NCBI GenBank assembly: GCA_030686995.1
Contig: CM060697.1
Coordinates: 102,919,272-102,983,271 of the forward strand
DNA length: 64,000 nt
Direction: 5' to 3'
Source: Artemisia argyi
Taxonomy: Eukaryota; Streptophyta; Magnoliopsida; Asterales; Asteraceae
A model generated the notes under the pieces. It had not been told where the DNA came from, searched no databases, and worked only from the letters and a program-made list of their open reading frames with translations. The position numbers and the translations under genes are program-made. Below, piece by piece: positions 62,528 to 64,000 of this stretch (positions within the stretch are counted from its first letter, which is position 1; every line of letters begins with the position of its first letter).

Positions 62528-64000
62528 TTGTAGTGACCCTTTATTGAATTATGATTGATTCTTTGTAAAGTTTATGTTTTTAGATCTATAAGCTATTAAA
62601 GTAATAATCTTGATGTTGTTTTTTCGGTTGACTTAAATATTTGGTTGTTGTTGACTAGATGTAGTGATTCTAGGAATTATGTTTTGCAAGAATTATATTT
62701 AGTTTTAAGGATTTTGTTATAATCTTGTTGGAAGTTTAAGAATTGGGAACATTTAATATGTTTAGTGTTATTTGAGGTTGACTTTATTGGTTTGTTGTTG
62801 ACTACATGTAGTGGTTTTAGACTTTTATTTATCTGTTATTATTTGTGATTTAAAGTATTTATTGCAATCCTTAGATATTTGACGAATTGGGAGCATGTTA
62901 GGAATATTAGATACGGAGTATGTATTTTGTGAAGCTTGTTTGGTAGTAGTATGATTTTGCTGATATTAGGTGATAGTTTAAGTTTGCTACATTATGATTT
63001 GGTTTCGAAATGGCTATATCGGTTGCTAATGATGTGGATTGAATTTTGACCATGTAACATATAAATGGATCGATATCAAGTAAGAAATGGAAGCTGGTCA
63101 GTTGGATTGAACGGGTGAATCAGTAAATGACATTGAAGTGTATTCGAATGCAAATAAATCGTAGATTCATCTTACAGAGTTTTGTTTTCTGTAAGAATAT
63201 AGTTTTTATAACTAGTTGCATTTTAGAAGGTCAATAGATGGTTAAAGTGTTTGTGGGTCAGTCCAACCTGTTCTTACCTCCAACTCATTTGAGTATTTGA
63301 CCACCTGTATCTCCATATGATGTGTATGTGTTGATCATATGTGTGTGATTATTCTCGAGATTGTTTTAATTGATGCTGTTGCTCCATAGTTGCTAGGTGT
63401 CAGTCTGACTCAGAAGATGCTGAACTTGTTGCTGAAACCGTTGAGGAAGGAAATCTTGGAATTGTTGATGACGAGGTTCAGGATTTTGGTATTGGAAACT
63501 ATAGCCCAGCTCCAGGTGTCGAAACAGTATGTGTCTTCCCAAAGAACGCTGCAAAAAGTAAGTAAATGTTACTGTTTTACTTGTTACACATAAAAAAAAT
63601 TATACAAATTTCTTTCAAAAAGTTTGTTTACGCCTTTTAGTTTCTAGGAATAAATTACTTATAAGAATCGCTATTCTTTTTTGTGTCTGCAGCGGTAGTA
63701 GCAGGGCAGGAGACCGAGCTTTTAATTGGAATGAAAAATGAGGGTAACATTTTGTTCATTCAGTATTGTTTTAGTCGCTTTTCTTTTTTAAGCATAAGTA
63801 TTTTATTTATTCACTTTTACGCGATTTGCCATTGTTAATGCATCAATTTGTTTATGTCAATGTTAGTTGTGACTCTGCATATGCAGAATCGATCTCACTG
63901 GCTACTGTTTCTTGATGATTAGGGGACCAGCATGTGAAGGTTCTTGCCGTTCATGCTAGTGTACACTTGCCTTTTGATCACAGTATGCTGGTTCAGAATC
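62346..64000 (+). CDS. Translocon-associated protein subunit alpha (TRAP-alpha), 5' part
   Basis: Exons: 62346-62418, 63390-63557, 63693-63743 and 63923 to beyond the window end, with phases that agree (GT...AG introns at all three). Exon 1 encodes a hydrophobic 24-residue signal peptide starting MAKIRVSSIFF. Exon 2 encodes the acidic lumenal start (QSDSEDAELVAETVEEG) and NYSPAPGVETVCVFPKNAAK. Exons 3 and 4 continue with ETELLIGMKNEGDQHVKVLA and HLPFDHSMLVQN, matching plant TRAP-alpha. The protein is a single-pass subunit of the TRAP complex at the ER Sec61 channel, aiding insertion of secretory proteins. The transmembrane segment and tail lie outside the window. Intron 1 has a T-rich tract at 62491-62525. 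Confidence 0.9.

Overview
This is nuclear DNA of a flowering plant, almost certainly a eudicot. It is AT-rich, its genes have many introns with plant-type splice sites, and the genes are chloroplast triosephosphate isomerase (TPI), a URI/bHLH121-type bHLH factor, TRAP-alpha and an SCPL acyltransferase/peptidase. Several plant-type MITEs, Helitrons and LTR elements are present. An Asteraceae origin seems plausible from the style of the repeats, but I cannot prove it from the sequence.

Host genes, left to right. (1) A serine carboxypeptidase-like (SCPL) gene on the minus strand, 27368 down to 4820. It has 14 exons that join in frame into a 455-residue protein with Ser/Asp/His all present. The gene is stretched to 22.5 kb because one intron holds a 4.9-kb Ty3/gypsy element, another a 5.2-kb L1 LINE, and a third several DNA-transposon relics. 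(2) Chloroplast TPI on the minus strand, 48792 to 42727: nine exons, 312 residues. (3) A bHLH121/URI-like transcription factor on the minus strand, 58844 to 53849: five exons, 309 residues. (4) The 5' part of TRAP-alpha on the plus strand, from 62346 and running off the right edge. The coordinates of these spliced models come from reading splice sites, phases and protein continuity by eye.

Mobile DNA fills the rest. The main items are: a young Ty3/gypsy element (5850-10794, 316-bp LTRs differing at two bases) with a gag/pol frame break and an Asp-to-Asn change at the first RNase H catalytic position; an L1 (about 17340-22560) with an ATGA overlap between ORF1 and ORF2 and three coding lesions; and a 6.6-kb Mutator-like element (28811-35430) with a perfect 9-bp target duplication. 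That element carries a two-exon GRF zinc-finger gene and a truncated OTU-like gene, and it is itself invaded by a 1.3-kb LTR-like repeat and by a striking element (31848-34129) built from two head-to-head arrays of a 20-bp minisatellite. Two Helitrons, a TRIM, two MULE-type MITEs with perfect 9-bp duplications and several PIF/Harbinger-type MITEs complete the picture.

The most unusual signals are the giant inverted minisatellite, the repeated near-palindrome TGACGCCGTCA, the atypical G-V-S-Y-M nucleophile elbow in an otherwise intact SCPL gene, and two GC-AG introns. I found no rRNA, tRNA or CRISPR feature.
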